Positions 24,404-33,657 of a stretch of DNA of 64,000 nucleotides are shown piece after piece. Source of the stretch: Flavobacterium sp. KS-LB2 (GTDB lineage: Bacteria; Bacteroidota; Bacteroidia; Flavobacteriales; Flavobacteriaceae). The DNA lies in NCBI RefSeq assembly GCF_036895565.1, contig NZ_CP145904.1, positions 1,116,001 to 1,180,000 of the forward strand, given 5' to 3'. The notes under the pieces were generated by a model. It had not been told where the DNA came from, ran no database searches, and was given only the letters and a program-made list of their open reading frames with translations. Each line of letters begins with the position of its first letter. Position 1 is the stretch's first letter. The translations under genes were made by a program, and so were the position numbers.

Positions 24404-26632
24404 TTATTTATTGTAGAGTTCAATCTCATCAATCATTATCATTGGTTTCTTTTGTTTTCGTTTTCGCCAGATTGGTAAATCATCTAAATTATCAATCTGT
24501 AACTTTATTTTATCAAACTTACTAAAGTTTTTACTGTTGATCTCTATCTGCTCCGTTTTAATAACAAAACTTTCTGATAAATTTCCAATAAATTTCTCTG
24601 TAATCAGTTGCCATTCTTTATTGTTAAAACCGTAAATAGAAATTTTCGACGGTTTAAAAATCCAATGTCTTTGATCGTCAAGGAAATTTATTTTTATTTG
24701 ATTGAAATCCAATTTGTTGGTGATTATTTCTATTTCGGGATTAATCCCATACCATCCAATCCAATTGATATTGTAATCTTTATGACCTCGAATTCCATCT
24801 ACTAAGCCATAACTTCCTTTTCCTGTAAATTCTTCTGCTGGTAATGTCAAAAAATTAACCTTTAGTTTTTCTCCTAAATGATTTGTCGTGTCTTTGGCTA
24901 TTTCGAGCCATTCTTGGTAATACTGTTCTGGTGATAAACCACCCTCACTTAATTCATAAATTCCTAGTTCAGAGCATTTTTTTGTAAATTTTAGTACTCT
25001 TTCTTGTATTCCTTTTACTACTTCTTTTTGTCCTTTTTCATTGACAATAAACATACCATGTAGATCCTTTCCATAAAACTTTGATTGTTCAAAAAATACA
25101 TATTCTAATGCTAGTCGCAATTTTTCGACTCTTGATGCTAAAACAGTATCTTGTTCAACCGCATTTAAAGCTTCATTAATCAAATAATCATATTGATTCA
25201 TTGCTTCAGTTGATAAAAATGTATTTCTGCATTGAACTGGGCCTGAATAAATGTCCAGATAAGAATTAAATTTTTGTTGATTTTGCGCTAAAAGATTTAA
25301 ATATCGTCTAATATTCGGAGCTGCTTTACCATAAAAACCACGAAGGAAGTCATCTGTAGTGGCTTCTATATCGATATCAGTATTCCATAATAATTTAGCT
25401 AATAGATATTGTCTTAATTCTGTGAAATCTCCCGGAACGTCAGCATATCCTTGTACAAATAACCCTTTTATATTGTTTTTTTTAAAGAACTTGTAGTTGT
25501 CTGAAAAGGTATGGATATTAGGAAAAGGAGATAAATAATTAGAAAATTGTACTGTATAATCCCATAGGTATAGATGAGACGTGGTTTTGTTCCAATCTTG
25601 CAATGTATTTTTAAAAGATTTACTGTAATTGTCGTCTACAATAGATTTCCCACGGTTTAATTCTATTGGGCAAAATAAGGTATATATATTTGGTTGCAAG
25701 ATTAAACTTGTCGGGGGTTTTAAGCTATGAAGATAAGCTAGAGTTGTTATTTTAGTTTTAGGAAATTGTCGCGCAATTTTGTTTAAAAAATGATACAGAG
25801 AACCTTGCGGACCTCCATATTTAGTGTTTAGAGTTTTGCATTCTGGGCATTCACAGTAGACTACATCATCATTCTGACTTACAGAATAAAAAGAAGCGTT
25901 CGGATTTTTCGTTATGACTTTTTGCATTTTTTGTAATACTAAATCGACCACAGTATCATTAGTCATGCAAAGTGATTCAGAATTGCGGTTTCCATCATAC
26001 AAAGCATAAAAGGTTGGATTCTTTTTGAAATATTCTTGAGGCGGTAGAAGTTTACTAAAGGAATGTCCCCAAATGCTAAAGTCTTCTAAATGCCAATCTA
26101 ATTTATGCCAATCTCTAAAGTTTTCATCGTAAGCATCTGGATATAATAACACTCGATACCCAAAAGAAGGTTTATGATACTGTTCTGTATTTTTTGGGAA
26201 TACAACTGCATCTAATTTTGGAATATAGGTTTCTTTAGACGTGAATTTTCTAAATCCCCAAGTTTCTAATAATGTATAAACCGCATAGTGTAACAATTTT
26301 TCATTTGGTGCGATTAAAAAAATATCGGTTGCATTACTTCTAATGATAAAACTATTATTGGTATTTAATTTTTTTAAATTTGATATGCTAAGATGAATTT
26401 TTGAGTTTTTTTTACTCGAACCATTCTGAATTAAAAATGAATTAGTAAAAGATTTATCCAAATACGATTTTAAAATTATAGCCGCTGGTCTTTCTTTCTC
26501 TGAATCAATGAGGATCAAGTTCTCTTTAGTTGTTTGATTTGTAAAACTAATATCAGATTGAGCCATCATTTTAAAACTTAAAAGGAAAAGGATAAATAGT
26601 ATTCTATTTAAATTCAGTTTTTTATAAAACAT
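24404..26632 (-). CDS. Secreted DUF4838 protein, probable glycoside hydrolase-like
   Basis: 742 residues. Signal peptide (1-25, ending M-M-A-Q). An N-terminal alpha/beta domain (about 30-140) resembles the small domain that precedes GH67/GH20 barrels. The central region carries S-V-S-Q-N-D-D and the C-x-C-x2-C segment (V-Y-C-E-C-P-E-C) typical of DUF4838. The C-terminal part (about 590-742) looks like a beta-sandwich (F5/8-type). The fold suggests carbohydrate processing, but no catalytic pair can be assigned. One base separates it from the YaiO-type gene, so in the operon it occupies the slot that PgaB-like glycan-modifying proteins fill in exopolysaccharide systems (inference). Confidence 0.85.
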   Translation of the reverse strand: MFYKKLNLNRILFILFLLSFKMMAQSDISFTNQTTKENLILIDSEKERPAAIILKSYLDKSFTNSFLIQNGSSKKNSKIHLSISNLKKLNTNNSFIIRSNATDIFLIAPNEKLLHYAVYTLLETWGFRKFTSKETYIPKLDAVVFPKNTEQYHKPSFGYRVLLYPDAYDENFRDWHKLDWHLEDFSIWGHSFSKLLPPQEYFKKNPTFYALYDGNRNSESLCMTNDTVVDLVLQKMQKVITKNPNASFYSVSQNDDVVYCECPECKTLNTKYGGPQGSLYHFLNKIARQFPKTKITTLAYLHSLKPPTSLILQPNIYTLFCPIELNRGKSIVDDNYSKSFKNTLQDWNKTTSHLYLWDYTVQFSNYLSPFPNIHTFSDNYKFFKKNNIKGLFVQGYADVPGDFTELRQYLLAKLLWNTDIDIEATTDDFLRGFYGKAAPNIRRYLNLLAQNQQKFNSYLDIYSGPVQCRNTFLSTEAMNQYDYLINEALNAVEQDTVLASRVEKLRLALEYVFFEQSKFYGKDLHGMFIVNEKGQKEVVKGIQERVLKFTKKCSELGIYELSEGGLSPEQYYQEWLEIAKDTTNHLGEKLKVNFLTLPAEEFTGKGSYGLVDGIRGHKDYNINWIGWYGINPEIEIITNKLDFNQIKINFLDDQRHWIFKPSKISIYGFNNKEWQLITEKFIGNLSESFVIKTEQIEINSKNFSKFDKIKLQIDNLDDLPIWRKRKQKKPMIMIDEIELYNK

Positions 26633-26633
26633 T

Positions 26634-27902
26634 TTAGAATTTATATTGGAACATTAATGATATTTCTAATTCATTTTGTTTCAAGTTAGGCGCATACTCT
26701 TGATTGTTAAATGTTGTTTGAATTCCTGCTAAATAATGATTGTTGATTAGTCTATTATATCCAGCACCAATTCTAAAGGAGTTAAGGCTTACTCTTTGCT
26801 CAAATTGACCCAAGGTTGTTCTCTCATCTGGTGACGTTCCGTATCCAGCAACTACTGAAAAATAGTCATATTTGGTATCCAAATAATATCTGGTGGTAAG
26901 TGCAAATGATGGATTGTATTCATTGTCGTTATTCTGTAAGTACGACCTAAAATTGATCCAATAGGATCCAATATATTTACCAACTCCTAAAACAATTATT
27001 TTAGTTTCTATAGTTTCAGATTCAATGTATCGCAAGCCTAAATCAGCTTCCCATCCTTTTTTGAAATTTTGATAAAAAGAATATCCAACTCTTAATCTTG
27101 GAAAAACCAAATCTGGACTATATGCTATACTCACATAAGAATAATTATTTTTCCCTGTAAAAAAATAGGATTCTGCTTCAAATTGTTTGCCTTCAGCAAT
27201 ACTTTCACCGGAAGATAATCTATTGGCATAATTAACACGACCTATTAATGAACCCCAACCACGTTCTCTAATGTATTGAATACTTCCTAGGTGCCAAGGT
27301 CCATAACCTTCTCTATTGAAGGTGGTGTAACTGTAATTTATACCCAATCTGTCAGCATTAATTTTTGACTCAATGAGAAAAAGGCTTTGCTTAATTTCAG
27401 GATCGTTAGGGTATTTAACTTGTAAAGATTGTATATAATTATATTCTTTTTTAGTTTCTTTTTGTACTTGATACAACACTATTTTCTTTTTCTGAAAATC
27501 TCTATTATCAGGATGCATTTGAATGGCTTGCTCAATAGTTTTCTCTGCTTCTGTGTAGTTTTCTTTTTCTAATTCTATGTTAATTAAGTAATTGAAAGCA
27601 TCTTCGTTGGCATTAGTTTTTTTGATGAAATAGTTATAGTAGTAGGCTGCACTATCTTTATTTTTCAATAGATCATGGTTACGCCCTAATATCAAATAAT
27701 AATCAAGATAATTTGGGGCTATTTTTTTAGCCATTAATGCTCTTTGAATATTCTTCGCATAATTTTTTTCATTCTGCATGTCTTTTACGATAACTGTTAA
27801 AAGACTATCGGTGTCAATTTTTTGTGCGTTGATTTTTTGATTAGAAAAAATCAATATTAAAACAAATACTACGATTGAATTTAAAATTTTGTTGTTTTTC
27901 AT
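26634..27902 (-). CDS. YaiO-family TPR and outer-membrane beta-barrel protein
   Basis: 422 residues from the ATG at 27902, which overlaps the GT2 stop as TAATG (coupled translation); the longer reading lies inside the GT2 gene and is rejected. Signal peptide ends I-N-A-Q. TPR-like helices span about 30-175 (I-E-Q-A-I-Q-M-H-P-D-N-R is a typical TPR end). The rest (about 190-422) is a series of amphipathic strands ending in F-Q-Y-K-F, with a terminal Phe. TPR plus barrel is also the architecture of the PNAG exporter PgaA, supporting a role in moving a GT2-made polymer across the outer membrane. Confidence 0.88.
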   Translation of the reverse strand: MKNNKILNSIVVFVLILIFSNQKINAQKIDTDSLLTVIVKDMQNEKNYAKNIQRALMAKKIAPNYLDYYLILGRNHDLLKNKDSAAYYYNYFIKKTNANEDAFNYLINIELEKENYTEAEKTIEQAIQMHPDNRDFQKKKIVLYQVQKETKKEYNYIQSLQVKYPNDPEIKQSLFLIESKINADRLGINYSYTTFNREGYGPWHLGSIQYIRERGWGSLIGRVNYANRLSSGESIAEGKQFEAESYFFTGKNNYSYVSIAYSPDLVFPRLRVGYSFYQNFKKGWEADLGLRYIESETIETKIIVLGVGKYIGSYWINFRSYLQNNDNEYNPSFALTTRYYLDTKYDYFSVVAGYGTSPDERTTLGQFEQRVSLNSFRIGAGYNRLINNHYLAGIQTTFNNQEYAPNLKQNELEISLMFQYKF

Positions 27903-29335
27903 TATATTTTTTTTTTCTCCATTGTAAATCCTTGACGCACCATTACGCCCCATTTTTGTTCTTTTTGTCTCAAAAAGTGCCAATACCCTTTTATAGAGGC
28001 ATACACATTGAGCGGATGAAAGACTAAAGGCTCAATAAAAATCATTATTATTAGTATTAATACCTCTTTGATACCTGTGTAATGCTTATAAATTAATTGA
28101 TCTAAAAACACCGAAATTAGTGTTATACTTATGTAAAATAAATATACAAAAGCACCGCCAATCAATAAAAAATCAAAGTTAATATTAAAAAATAGTAGGT
28201 CTACTGTTAAGGTTATTAAACCTAAAATTTCCAAAATTGGAACTGCAAATTCATAAAGTAAATAATAAGGAAAAATTAAGAGTCCCGTTTTACCGTACTT
28301 TGGATTAAAAAAAACATCTTTATGTAAAAATAATGTTTGAACCAATCCTCTGGCCCAACGTACACGTTGCCTTAAAAATATAGTCATACTGGCAGGAACC
28401 TCAGTCCAGCATAAGGATTCAGGGATGTAAATGATTAAGAATTTTTCTTTTTTCTGGTGCATCAATTTTCTCATACGAGTGATAAGTTCCATATCTTCAC
28501 CAAGTGATTTATGCCAATATCCACCAGCTTCAATAACAGTTTCCTTATCAAACATTCCCAAACCGCCTGAAACTAATAGTAAACCATTAATTTTGCTCCA
28601 AGCCATTCTTCCAAATAAAAAAGAGCGTATGTATTCTAGTTCCTGAAAACGGGCAAAAAAATTATCTGGGAAATGAGATTTAAAAAGCATTCCATCTTTA
28701 AATTCACATGAATTTGAAATTCGGATTGCAGCTCCAGTAGCGATTACTTTTTCTGTATTTTCGATAAAAGGTTTGGCAAGCATAGAAATGGTATCTTTTC
28801 TTAAAATACAATCTACATCTGTACAAATGAATAAAGAGTATTTGGCTGAATTGATACCGGCATTTGATCCATCAGCTTTACTTTTCCCGTTTTCCTTGTC
28901 TACAACTAAAAGTTTAGAGTATATAGGATTCGTTGATTTATAATGCCCTCTTACAGGTTGTGTTGGTATTTTTTCCTGATAGAAAAAATCAACTTTCACC
29001 AAATTAAACTCACTAATTAATATTTCAAGAGTCTTATCAGTACTTCCGTCATTAACAATAACTACTTCAAATTTTGGATATTCTTGAAAGAGTAATGATT
29101 TAACGTTGTATACAATTGTAGTAGCTTCGTTAAATGCAGGAGCAACTATAGAGACACCTACAGTATGATTAGATTTAACTAATATTTCTTTAAGTAAAAA
29201 GTACTTAGATTTATAATACTTTTTTATTGCTACCCAAGATAATATAGCTAGTATTAAATAGAATAAAATATAACTAATCGAATAATAAGCGATATAGGTT
29301 TCGTAGGTTTTAATAATGGTTTCTAAGGTATTCAA
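27902..29335 (-). CDS. Processive GT2 glycosyltransferase, inner membrane
   Basis: 477 residues. One N-terminal membrane helix (about 16-36), a cytosolic GT-A domain (60-330) and three or four C-terminal helices (about 352-445) are visible. Synthase motifs are V-N-D-G-S-T-D (95-100), T-D173-V-D175, G-E280-D281 (catalytic base region) and Q323-R-V-R326-W327. This is the hallmark set of BcsA/PgaC/HasA-type processive synthases. It overlaps the upstream HEAT gene by four bases (ATGA) and the YaiO gene by one. The sugar used cannot be predicted from sequence alone. Confidence 0.93.
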   Translation of the reverse strand: MNTLETIIKTYETYIAYYSISYILFYLILAILSWVAIKKYYKSKYFLLKEILVKSNHTVGVSIVAPAFNEATTIVYNVKSLLFQEYPKFEVVIVNDGSTDKTLEILISEFNLVKVDFFYQEKIPTQPVRGHYKSTNPIYSKLLVVDKENGKSKADGSNAGINSAKYSLFICTDVDCILRKDTISMLAKPFIENTEKVIATGAAIRISNSCEFKDGMLFKSHFPDNFFARFQELEYIRSFLFGRMAWSKINGLLLVSGGLGMFDKETVIEAGGYWHKSLGEDMELITRMRKLMHQKKEKFLIIYIPESLCWTEVPASMTIFLRQRVRWARGLVQTLFLHKDVFFNPKYGKTGLLIFPYYLLYEFAVPILEILGLITLTVDLLFFNINFDFLLIGGAFVYLFYISITLISVFLDQLIYKHYTGIKEVLILIIMIFIEPLVFHPLNVYASIKGYWHFLRQKEQKWGVMVRQGFTMEKKKI

Positions 29336-30546
29336 TTTAGCTGGGGGGTATTAACATGTAAAATAATTCTTTTGATGATTTCATCTTCTGCGGCATCCTC
29401 AGTTGTGTAGGTGTTAAAAAAAGTAGGATCAATTTTAGCAATACATTTTACAATTTCAAATTTTATTTCTAAATCTGATTCTCCTAAAAGAATGCTCAAA
29501 GCAAAATCTTTTGTTTCATTATCACCAATCACGCCCATTGTTTTTAAAGCAGAAATTTTATTTCGTTTATCGGTTTCTTTTGGATAACTGTTTATTAAAA
29601 GCTCATTTGCTTCGATAATATATAAATTCCGAATAACTAAGAATGTTTCTTTTCGTACTTTACTATTAGTATTATTTAAAAGATGACTTATTTGATCAAT
29701 GGTTAAAGTTTCTCTATATCGAATCATTAATTTAATAGCAAGTATCACTACAGAGCTATTTTTATTAGTAAGCCATTCATTAATTTTTTTTGGTAAAGTA
29801 GATTTTTTTTGATGAATTATATCAAGGATTTTAAGCTCATCTGCATAAGATATTTGTTTTTCATAATTACTTAAAAAGTCAAATTTTTGATCAGAAAGGG
29901 AGATTACTGCAATCAATGCATTCGATTTTAAGAATTTATTTTTAACATATATATTAGGTCTTATGTGTCCTGTTTTGATTTTGTATTCTAATATTTGATA
30001 ATGGTAAATTCCTAATAATTTATTTTCCCAGCTCCTACTTTTAATCAGTTTATTGCTATAATCATGAAATCCAAAATATTTATAAATTAGCAGCATTTGA
30101 TGCGGATTGACTCCGTTAATATTTCTTTTAATGGTAATGATTTTATTTAGAATAATACCCTTACACCATCTTTTTTTAAAAGGAACTTGTTGTTTAAATA
30201 ATTTTATCTGGCCTTTTATGTAGTTAGAGTCATAATTAGAAAATATAATTTCAGTTAGGAAATCATTTATTTTGATGTCTACTTCGTTTTTTATAATTAA
30301 TTTTTTTTCAAAACCATATCGATTCAGAATCAATAATATTACTAAAGAAATAATGATAATCAATAAGAAAGGAATAGCAATATATTTAAGTAAATCTGAA
30401 GGAAATTCAGCTTTTGAAAAAGAATAATTAAAAGCAAATAATTCATTTTTAATATTTTCGAAGCTTATCTGAGTCTCTACTTTTTTTAATAAAAATACGA
30501 TACTGTTTGTAATGTTTTTGAATAAATTATATAAATAACTGGTCAT
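29332..30546 (-). CDS. Membrane-anchored HEAT-repeat protein
   Basis: 404 residues. One strong transmembrane helix (about 53-72) follows an amphipathic N-terminus. The remaining cytosolic part is helical, and HEAT-like repeats are clearest from about 260 onward (V-V-I-L-A-I-K-L-M, V-R-K-E-T-F-L-V-I-R, L-E-I-K-F-E-I-V-K-C). First gene of the five-gene glycan operon and translationally coupled to the GT2 synthase, so it may be a scaffold or a docking site for the response regulator encoded at the operon end. That role is inference. Confidence 0.82.
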   Translation of the reverse strand: MTSYLYNLFKNITNSIVFLLKKVETQISFENIKNELFAFNYSFSKAEFPSDLLKYIAIPFLLIIIISLVILLILNRYGFEKKLIIKNEVDIKINDFLTEIIFSNYDSNYIKGQIKLFKQQVPFKKRWCKGIILNKIITIKRNINGVNPHQMLLIYKYFGFHDYSNKLIKSRSWENKLLGIYHYQILEYKIKTGHIRPNIYVKNKFLKSNALIAVISLSDQKFDFLSNYEKQISYADELKILDIIHQKKSTLPKKINEWLTNKNSSVVILAIKLMIRYRETLTIDQISHLLNNTNSKVRKETFLVIRNLYIIEANELLINSYPKETDKRNKISALKTMGVIGDNETKDFALSILLGESDLEIKFEIVKCIAKIDPTFFNTYTTEDAAEDEIIKRIILHVNTPQLN

Positions 30547-30674
30547 ACTTTTATGCGATTAGGTCTCAAGTTAAGCGATTTGAGTCTCGTGAATTAAATG
30601 TTATTTGAATGCTAAATTAATCTATTTCATAGCTCGATAAATATATGTATAAAAATAGATATTATATGCTAAAT
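30547..30674. promoter_or_regulatory. Leader region of the GT2/YaiO operon
   Basis: 128 AT-rich bases hold the promoter of the HEAT gene (-). An imperfect inverted repeat, TCTCAA with TTGAG (about 30562-30585), lies close to the start. No canonical TAnnTTTG was found. Confidence 0.3.
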
Positions 30675-31439
30675 TTAAAATTTTTCAAAAACACCTAGTC
30701 CAAATAATGCGAAGTCATACTTCACTGGATCATTTACATCGAATTCACGAAGTTTTAAATCTAATTCGGCTAATGCTTTTCCATCATTTTGTTTTCGGGT
30801 AAGTAATCCTAATTTCCGGGCTACATTACCAGAATGTACATCCAAAGGGCAAGATAAAGAAGCCGGAGAGATACTCTTCCATATTCCTAAATCGACACCT
30901 TTAGTATCTTGACGCACCATCCAACGTAAATACATGTTTATTCGCTTGGCTGCAGAATTGTTCAGCGGGTCAGAAATGTGTTTTTGGGTCCTATAGTGAT
31001 GAGGAATTTCGAAGAATGTCTTTTTAAATTCGTGAATGCTTTTTTGCATGTTTTCTAACTCTTGGTTTTTTGTATATACGGCTTCTAGTCCATTATGGTT
31101 TTCATAAATGTTTTTTAAGCCTCTAATAAAACCCGTAAAATCCTGTCCATTAAAAGTGCGATGCACAAAAGTTTCTAATTGTTCCAAATCATTTTCGGAA
31201 TGTGACATAACAAAATCATATGGCGCATTTCCCATTAAATCCATCATTTTATGGGAATTTTTAATAATCATTTTACGATTACCCCAAGCTATTGTAGCGC
31301 TCAGAAAACCAGCAATTTCTATGTCTTCTTTTTGTGAAAATAAATGTGGAATTTGTACGGGATCACTTTCAATGAAATCGAGTGTGTTGTATTGGAGTAC
31401 TTTTTCGTCTAGAAAATCTTTAAGTTCTGAAGAATTCAT
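30675..31439 (-). CDS. TIGR02757 (DUF2400) family protein
   Basis: 254-residue cytoplasmic protein, full length for the family. Recognisable blocks are A-T-I-A-W-G-N-R-K-M-I-I, P-L-D-V-H-S-G-N-V-A-R-K-L-G and the final D-F-A-L-F-G-L-G-V-F. The fold is related to helix-hairpin-helix DNA glycosylases according to family lore, but no catalytic residues can be confirmed. It stands alone on the - strand. Confidence 0.87.
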   Translation of the reverse strand: MNSSELKDFLDEKVLQYNTLDFIESDPVQIPHLFSQKEDIEIAGFLSATIAWGNRKMIIKNSHKMMDLMGNAPYDFVMSHSENDLEQLETFVHRTFNGQDFTGFIRGLKNIYENHNGLEAVYTKNQELENMQKSIHEFKKTFFEIPHHYRTQKHISDPLNNSAAKRINMYLRWMVRQDTKGVDLGIWKSISPASLSCPLDVHSGNVARKLGLLTRKQNDGKALAELDLKLREFDVNDPVKYDFALFGLGVFEKF

Positions 31440-31445
31440 TTTTTT

Positions 31446-31510
31446 TAAGTTTAAAGTTTAAAGTGGTTCGTCGTTTCAAATGAACTTTAAACCTGAAACT
31501 TCAAACTTTT
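31446..31510. repeat. AT-rich micro-repeat spacer
   Basis: GTTTAAAGT is repeated and met by the inverted ACTTTAAAC (31484-31492), with further AAACTTCAAAC variants. It separates two - strand genes and may form a hairpin. Confidence 0.5.
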
Positions 31511-32173
31511 TTAATTACTAATCAAGCCATCTACCATTATTAACTTTCTGTCAGCCATATTAGCTAATTCCTCGTTGTGTGTCACAATGACAAAGGTTTG
31601 CCCAAACTCATCGCGTAATTTGAAAAAGAGTTGGTGCAAGTTCTCAGCCGATGCAGTATCAAGATTTCCCGAAGGTTCATCTGCAAAAATGATGGCTGGT
31701 TTGTTGATCAAGGCTCTTGCTACGGCCACACGTTGCTGTTCTCCTCCTGAAAGTTCATTGGGTTTGTGATTCATTCTATGGAAAAGTCCAAGATAGGTTA
31801 GCAATTTTTTTGCTTCAATCTCAGTTTCTGATTTTGATTTATTTGCAATAAAAGCAGGAATGCACACATTTTCTAGTGCTGTAAATTCGGGTAATAATTG
31901 GTGAAATTGGAAGATAAAACCTAAATTTAAATTCCTGAACTTAGACAAAATTTTGTCATTCATAGTCAGAATATCTTCATTGTTGATGCGTAATTCAATT
32001 CCATTTTCAACAGTTGGTTTGTCTAAAGTTCCAAGGATTTGCAAAAGAGTTGTTTTTCCAGCTCCCGAAGCACCAACGATAGAGACAATTTCTCCTTTTT
32101 GAATATGTAAATCAACTCCTTTCAACACGTGTAGTTGATCGTAATATTTGTGTAGATTTTTGGCTTGTATCAT
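31511..32173 (-). CDS. ABC transporter ATPase, LolD-like
   Basis: 220 residues from the ATG at 32173 (T-I-T-style MacB/LolD ATPases begin at this point; the extra nine upstream residues are dropped). Walker A is G-A-S-G-A-G-K-T (34-41), the signature is L-S-G-G-E-Q-Q-R, Walker B is I-I-F-A-D-E-P, and the H-loop is V-T-H. This group drives lipoprotein release or MacB-type export. No permease gene is adjacent, so partners are encoded elsewhere; lolD is likely but not certain. Confidence 0.92.
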   Translation of the reverse strand: MIQAKNLHKYYDQLHVLKGVDLHIQKGEIVSIVGASGAGKTTLLQILGTLDKPTVENGIELRINNEDILTMNDKILSKFRNLNLGFIFQFHQLLPEFTALENVCIPAFIANKSKSETEIEAKKLLTYLGLFHRMNHKPNELSGGEQQRVAVARALINKPAIIFADEPSGNLDTASAENLHQLFFKLRDEFGQTFVIVTHNEELANMADRKLIMVDGLISN

Positions 32174-32316
32174 TTTGAAACTATTTTTACAAAGAAACAA
32201 AGATTTTAATGATTATTAAATGCATCCCAATATATTTTGCTTTGACAAACTATAAACTTTAGTTAATATCCAATAATCAGTTCGTTTAAATGAATAAATT
32301 TGGTTCTAAATCTAAA

Positions 32317-32967
32317 ATGATGAAAAAAATAATTGGTATTTTTTTGGCACTTTTGCCTTTTTCATTTTGTGCAAAAGAGAAGAGTGTTGTTGTGCCAAAA
32401 AGTAAAGAAATAAAAAATATGGAAATACAAAACGGATTGGAAGTGGCCACATTTGCTGGAGGTTGTTTTTGGTGTACAGAAGCAGTTTTTTTAGAACTGG
32501 ACGGAGTAAAAAAAGTTGTTTCGGGATACATTGGTGGCGCGACTCTAAACCCAACATACAAAGATATTTGTAATGGTGACACTGGTCATGCCGAAGCTAT
32601 TGAAATTACATTTGATCCTAATAAAATAAGTTTTGGAGAGCTATTAGAAATTTTCTTTGCCACACATGATCCTACTACTTTAAATCGTCAGGGAAATGAT
32701 GTTGGAACCCAATATCGAAGTGAAATTTTTTATCATAATCCAGTACAAAAACAACTTTCTCAAGATTATATCGCTTTGATGACTAGTGAAAATACTTTTG
32801 GTAGACCAATTGTTACTAAAATTTCACAAGCGTCTAAGTTTTATGAAGCTGAAGATTATCATCAAAATTATTACAATCAAAATAAAACCCAAGGATATTG
32901 TAGCTATGTAATTACTCCAAAAATTGAGAAGCTAAAAAAAATGTATCAAGACAAACTCAAAAAATAA
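32317..32967 (+). CDS. msrA: Peptide-methionine (S)-S-oxide reductase, lipoprotein
   Basis: Repairs oxidised Met-S-sulfoxide in proteins. 216 residues from the ATG at 32317 (TAAAATG context); ATG at 32290 adds nine residues. The lipoprotein signal ends L-L-P-F-S-F-C18, so the enzyme is membrane-tethered in the periplasm. G-C50-F-W-C-T-E holds catalytic Cys50, and G-Y-I-G-G and G-H-A-E-A are family segments. No msrB is fused or adjacent. Confidence 0.95.
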   Translation: MMKKIIGIFLALLPFSFCAKEKSVVVPKSKEIKNMEIQNGLEVATFAGGCFWCTEAVFLELDGVKKVVSGYIGGATLNPTYKDICNGDTGHAEAIEITFDPNKISFGELLEIFFATHDPTTLNRQGNDVGTQYRSEIFYHNPVQKQLSQDYIALMTSENTFGRPIVTKISQASKFYEAEDYHQNYYNQNKTQGYCSYVITPKIEKLKKMYQDKLKK

Positions 32968-33010
32968 TTGGCATTAGATTTGTTCAGTTTTAGGGAAATT
33001 AAAAATAATT

Positions 33011-33307
33011 ATGACAGATCAAGTTCCCATTAGTGTAGAAAGCAATAAAACTAGAAATCTCTTTTTGGGTATTCTCTTTGATGCAATAGGATTGCTATCA
33101 TTTACGATTCCGCTTGTTGGTGAGTTCTCTGATGTGATTTGGGCACCACTTGCGGGATTTCTAATGACTTGGATGTATAAAGGAACAGTAGGAAAGGTGG
33201 GAGGAGTAGTTACTTTTCTAGAAGAAATTTTACCTTTTTCAGATTTTATACCAACATTTACGCTGACTTGGATTTATAATTATTGGATTAAAAAACAAAA
33301 CGCCTAG
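33011..33307 (+). CDS. Small membrane protein
   Basis: 98 residues with two or three hydrophobic segments (about 15-35, 42-58 and 75-92). Follows msrA by 43 bases on the same strand. The stop codon lies inside a terminator-like hairpin. No family recognised with certainty. Confidence 0.7.
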   Translation: MTDQVPISVESNKTRNLFLGILFDAIGLLSFTIPLVGEFSDVIWAPLAGFLMTWMYKGTVGKVGGVVTFLEEILPFSDFIPTFTLTWIYNYWIKKQNA

Positions 33308-33322
33308 TATTTGAAGCGTTTT
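33297..33322 (+). terminator. Terminator overlapping the stop of the small membrane protein
   Basis: AAAACGC (33297-33303) pairs with GCGTTTT (33316-33322), followed by TT. It can serve the + gene and the - gene ending at 33323. Confidence 0.55.
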
Positions 33323-33625
33323 TTATGCTTTAAAAAGAAATCCCAACCCCATGCGTTTCAGCATCTTTTTTTCGAATGTCCAAAAGAATTTGAACTGTCC
33401 AAAAAGAAATCCTATTAGGACTAAAAGCACCTGGTAGATTGGAAAAATTAAAATTAGCCGGATAGGAGTAAACCAATAACCTAAGTCTGCTTTTGTAATT
33501 CCTAACCAGAAACAAAATGGTTTAGAGAGCCATGCCGAAGTCGAGCCGGTAATTGCAAAAACAATAAATATGATTGTAAGTTGGAAATTGGTCTCAATTC
33601 CCCAACGCTGTTTTAGTTTATTCAT
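33323..33625 (-). CDS. DUF6787-like membrane protein
   Basis: 100 residues with two clear membrane helices (about 15-35 and 55-80) and conserved Trp/Phe positions. Some relatives carry a diacylglyceryl-transferase label; nothing here supports that activity. A TATATTTG -7 box (33644-33651, - strand) lies 18 bases upstream, suggesting its own promoter. Confidence 0.75.
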   Translation of the reverse strand: MNKLKQRWGIETNFQLTIIFIVFAITGSTSAWLSKPFCFWLGITKADLGYWFTPIRLILIFPIYQVLLVLIGFLFGQFKFFWTFEKKMLKRMGLGFLFKA

Positions 33626-33643
33626 TTTTATTTATAATGATTA

Positions 33644-33651
33644 CAAATATA
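33644..33651 (-). promoter_or_regulatory. TAnnTTTG -7 box for the DUF6787-like gene
   Basis: TATATTTG on the - strand just upstream of the start. The -33 element is weak. Confidence 0.35.
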
Positions 33652-33657
33652 GCAACA

